In this document: piece after piece, positions 15,361 to 16,977 of the stretch
How the letters are laid out: each line of letters begins with the position of its first letter
Numbering within the stretch: the stretch's first letter is position 1
Assembly (NCBI GenBank): GCA_031554215.1
Contig: JAVBKF010000135.1
Location: 1-16,977, forward strand
DNA length: 16,977 nt
Direction of reading: 5' to 3'
Source of the DNA: JAVBKE01 sp031554215
GTDB taxonomy: Bacteria > Bacillota > Bacilli > JARBTR01
Made by a program: the position numbers and the translations under genes
The notes under the pieces: generated by a model
Told to the model about the DNA's origin: nothing
What the model saw: only the letters and a program-made list of their open reading frames with translations
Database searches by the model: none

Positions 15361-15396
15361 AGTGCTCATTTCATTGGAAATGGGTGCTGCTTTTTT
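15361..15396 (+). terminator. Terminator of topB
   Basis: A 12-bp stem AGTGCTCATTTC (15361-15372) / GAAATGGGTGCT (15377-15388) with three G-U pairs and loop ATTG, then GC and six T residues. It begins 18 bases after the topB stop. Confidence 0.88.
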
Positions 15397-15712
15397 AAAT
15401 GAAATTTACGGGGGACTTCAGGCAAAGGGCTTCTTGGCAAATAGCGATGCAACAAGATAGCCTACGCGTTGCTTCAAATGAGGATACAGTGCGGCAGTAT
15501 GGTATTCTGATACTAGTGGTTTAGTTGAAGGGGATGATGATACAATGGTTGATCGTGTAGCAGATGGGGGCAGCGGTTTGCACAGAGGTAGTAAACAGAA
15601 ATTGTAGCTGCATTCACCTATTTAAATTCGTCCAAATTTGCTAAAAGCGTCATACCGTAACCTGTACATGGCACAAATGAAATCAACATTGATTTGAAAA
15701 AAGGGAAAGCAA
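15397..15712. other. Intergenic stretch between topB and fructokinase
   Basis: No gene, promoter or structured RNA that I can support. Reading frames are short and carry no ribosome binding site. One fragment (GDDDTMVDRVADGGSGLHRG, about 15532-15591) reads like protein but leads nowhere. The fructokinase promoter must lie in the second half; I see no convincing -35/-10 pair and no clear cre site for CcpA. Confidence 0.45.
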
Positions 15713-15736
15713 ATGATTCGCCTGGGAGGGGTTTTT

Positions 15737-16615
15737 ATGCTCGGTGCTATTGAAGCTGGAGGAACAAAGTTTGTTTGTGCGGCCGGAGATGTACAGGGAA
15801 ACATCATCGAACAGATACAGATAACAACAACGACTCCGGCAGACACAGTCAATTCAGTGATTCAATTTTTTGGAAAATTTCAATTAGATGCCATTGGGAT
15901 TGGTTCATTTGGTCCGGTGGATATCAATCGCAACAGCCCTACTTACGGGTATATTACCACGACACCAAAACGAGGATGGAAGGACTACCCTTTCTTAAAA
16001 ACGATCGAAACTGCTTTTGGTGTACCAGTTGGTTTCAGCACTGACGTCAATGTAGCAGCCCTTGGTGAATCAGTTTTCGGTGCTGCTAAAGGGCTGGATA
16101 ACAGTCTTTATATCACGATAGGAACTGGAATCGGTGCAGGAGCGGTAGTGAATGGGGCATTGCTGGAAGGACTTTCTCATCCAGAAATGGGACATATTTT
16201 GATTCGGCGTCACCCAGATGACAAATTTGAAGGCAGTTGCCCGTACCACAAGGACTGCTTTGAGGGGCTTGCAGCAGGTCCAGCACTTGAAATTCGATCA
16301 GGCGAAAAGGCAATAAATCTCAGTCCTCAGCATGCTGCTTGGGATTTGGAAGGCTATTATATCGCACAAGCGGTACTGCAATATATGCTAATTCTATCGC
16401 CAAAGAAAATCATTTTAGGCGGCGGAGTCATGCATCAACAGCAGGTTTTTGATGCTGTGTATAAGTACCTGCCAGTGTTTGCAAACGGATACATAGCGTT
16501 GCCAAAGTTGTCAGATTATATCGTCAGCCCTGATCTTGGTGACCGTGCTGGAATTACTGGTGCCTTGCTCCTTGCGCATCAGTCATTGCTGGAGAATGGT
16601 ACATTGTACAGTTGA
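15737..16615 (+). CDS. scrK: ROK-family fructokinase with zinc-binding motif
   Basis: Phosphorylates fructose to fructose 6-phosphate with ATP in the cytoplasm. The ATP-phosphate motif EAGGTKF (6-12), GIGSFGPVD (54-62), catalytic Asp103 in STDVNVAALGE and TIGTGIGAG (128-136) are all intact. The zinc site His153, Cys168, His171, Cys174 is typical of the YdhR/GmuE group of Bacilli. ATG 15737 is chosen: it follows GGGAGGGG (15724-15731) by five bases and gives the usual opening MLGAIEAGGTKF and 292 residues. The in-frame ATG 15713 would add eight atypical residues. It stands alone, without a sugar transporter or sucrose hydrolase, so its sugar source is not shown. Activity on mannose is possible. 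Confidence 0.94.
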   Translation: MLGAIEAGGTKFVCAAGDVQGNIIEQIQITTTTPADTVNSVIQFFGKFQLDAIGIGSFGPVDINRNSPTYGYITTTPKRGWKDYPFLKTIETAFGVPVGFSTDVNVAALGESVFGAAKGLDNSLYITIGTGIGAGAVVNGALLEGLSHPEMGHILIRRHPDDKFEGSCPYHKDCFEGLAAGPALEIRSGEKAINLSPQHAAWDLEGYYIAQAVLQYMLILSPKKIILGGGVMHQQQVFDAVYKYLPVFANGYIALPKLSDYIVSPDLGDRAGITGALLLAHQSLLENGTLYS

Positions 16616-16627
16616 ACTTATTTGCAC

Positions 16628-16652
16628 GCGCCCAGGATTCTGGGTGTTTTTT
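16628..16652 (+). terminator. Terminator of fructokinase gene
   Basis: Stem CGCCCAG (16629-16635) / CTGGGTG (16640-16646), loop GATT, one G-U pair, directly followed by six T residues. It lies 13 bases after the stop codon. Confidence 0.85.
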
Positions 16653-16977
16653 ATATGAAGTTTGGCCTGAAATTCGGGCGGTACCCGCGAGTGGCAACGA
16701 ACTAGTTAGACCTGTAATAAGAATCAGACATCCCATCTAAAGAGTGTTCATCTAGCAAATGTAGTCATATTAGAGGCGTCGCGCGGTTGCAAACATGAAG
16801 GTGGTGGAAGCGAAAAAGTCGATAAGACGCGTAGTTTCTAGAATGCTTAGTACGCTCTTTCCCTGACCGATAATGTATTCTATAAAGGGGGAGAATCTGT
16901 CAAGCGGAGCAGTAATTTTCACATCTGTTTGAACTGATTATACAGAAGGTCGCGCAAATACAAGTAAAAAGGGGAAT
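16653..16977. other. Gene-free end of window, leader of a gene beyond it
   Basis: No reading frame with a ribosome binding site on either strand, and no recognisable RNA fold. The last bases (AAAAAGGGGAAT) look like a ribosome binding site for a + strand gene starting just outside. Confidence 0.45.
16916..16944 (+). promoter_or_regulatory. Candidate promoter for a gene beyond the window
   Basis: TTTTCA (16916-16921), a spacer of exactly 17 and TATACA (16939-16944), each matching four or five of six consensus bases. It is placed about 20 bases before the AAAAAGGGG at the window edge. Confidence 0.4.

Noticed and set aside
15713..15736. Upstream ATG as start of the fructokinase
   Set aside because: A weak site precedes it, but ATG 15737 has a stronger ribosome binding site and yields the conserved family N-terminus.

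Overview
The window looks like a chromosomal stretch of a low-GC Gram-positive bacterium of the class Bacilli. The evidence is strong AGGAGG-type ribosome binding sites, a LytR-CpsA-Psr wall-assembly enzyme, a TopB-type topoisomerase III, a zinc-containing ROK fructokinase, and a conjugation module of the ICEBs1/Tn916 type. The sequence alone does not fix the genus.

Left third (1-6.8 kb): the distal part of an integrative and conjugative element (ICE), all genes on the + strand and tightly packed. In order: the tail of a TcpE/ConD-like membrane protein (1-228), a VirB4/ConE-type ATPase (probably starting at an ATT codon, 244-2733), a VirB6/ConG-like multi-spanning protein with a striking acidic 13-residue repeat tail (2751-4688), a CwlT-like two-domain wall hydrolase (4693-5667), and a small membrane-anchored protein in the YddI/TcpC position (5664-6143). 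Together they would form the membrane channel, its motor and the peptidoglycan-opening enzyme of a Gram-positive type IV secretion machine. Behind them lies a decayed cargo zone: a broken reading frame (6131-6351), a 41-codon stump of a Panacea/SocA-like antitoxin (6375-6500) and a small charged protein of unknown function (6502-6699). A strong hairpin and tRNA-Ser(GGA), on the - strand with its 3' end facing the element, follow. No integrase, excisionase, relaxase or oriT is in view; they would lie to the left.

Right two thirds (6.9-17 kb): ordinary chromosome. An MgtC/SapB membrane protein (7083-7778) and the tRNA wobble methyltransferase TrmL (8240-8716) run rightwards. An LCP wall-polymer ligase (8817-9767) and a three-gene unit made of a secreted SGNH hydrolase, an ABC ATPase and an ABC-2 permease (12944 down to 10168) run leftwards. 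From a divergent promoter region at about 12.99-13.05 kb, topB (13172-15343) runs rightwards with its own terminator, followed by a fructokinase (15737-16615), also with a terminator. The last 360 bases hold no gene but end in a plausible promoter and ribosome binding site for a gene outside the window.

The most notable items are the acidic repeat tail of the VirB6-like protein, the probable ATT start of the VirB4 ATPase, the truncated Panacea gene in the ICE cargo zone, and the SGNH hydrolase coupled to an ABC exporter. I see no clear evidence of a wholly new system; the unexplained material is concentrated in the ICE tail.
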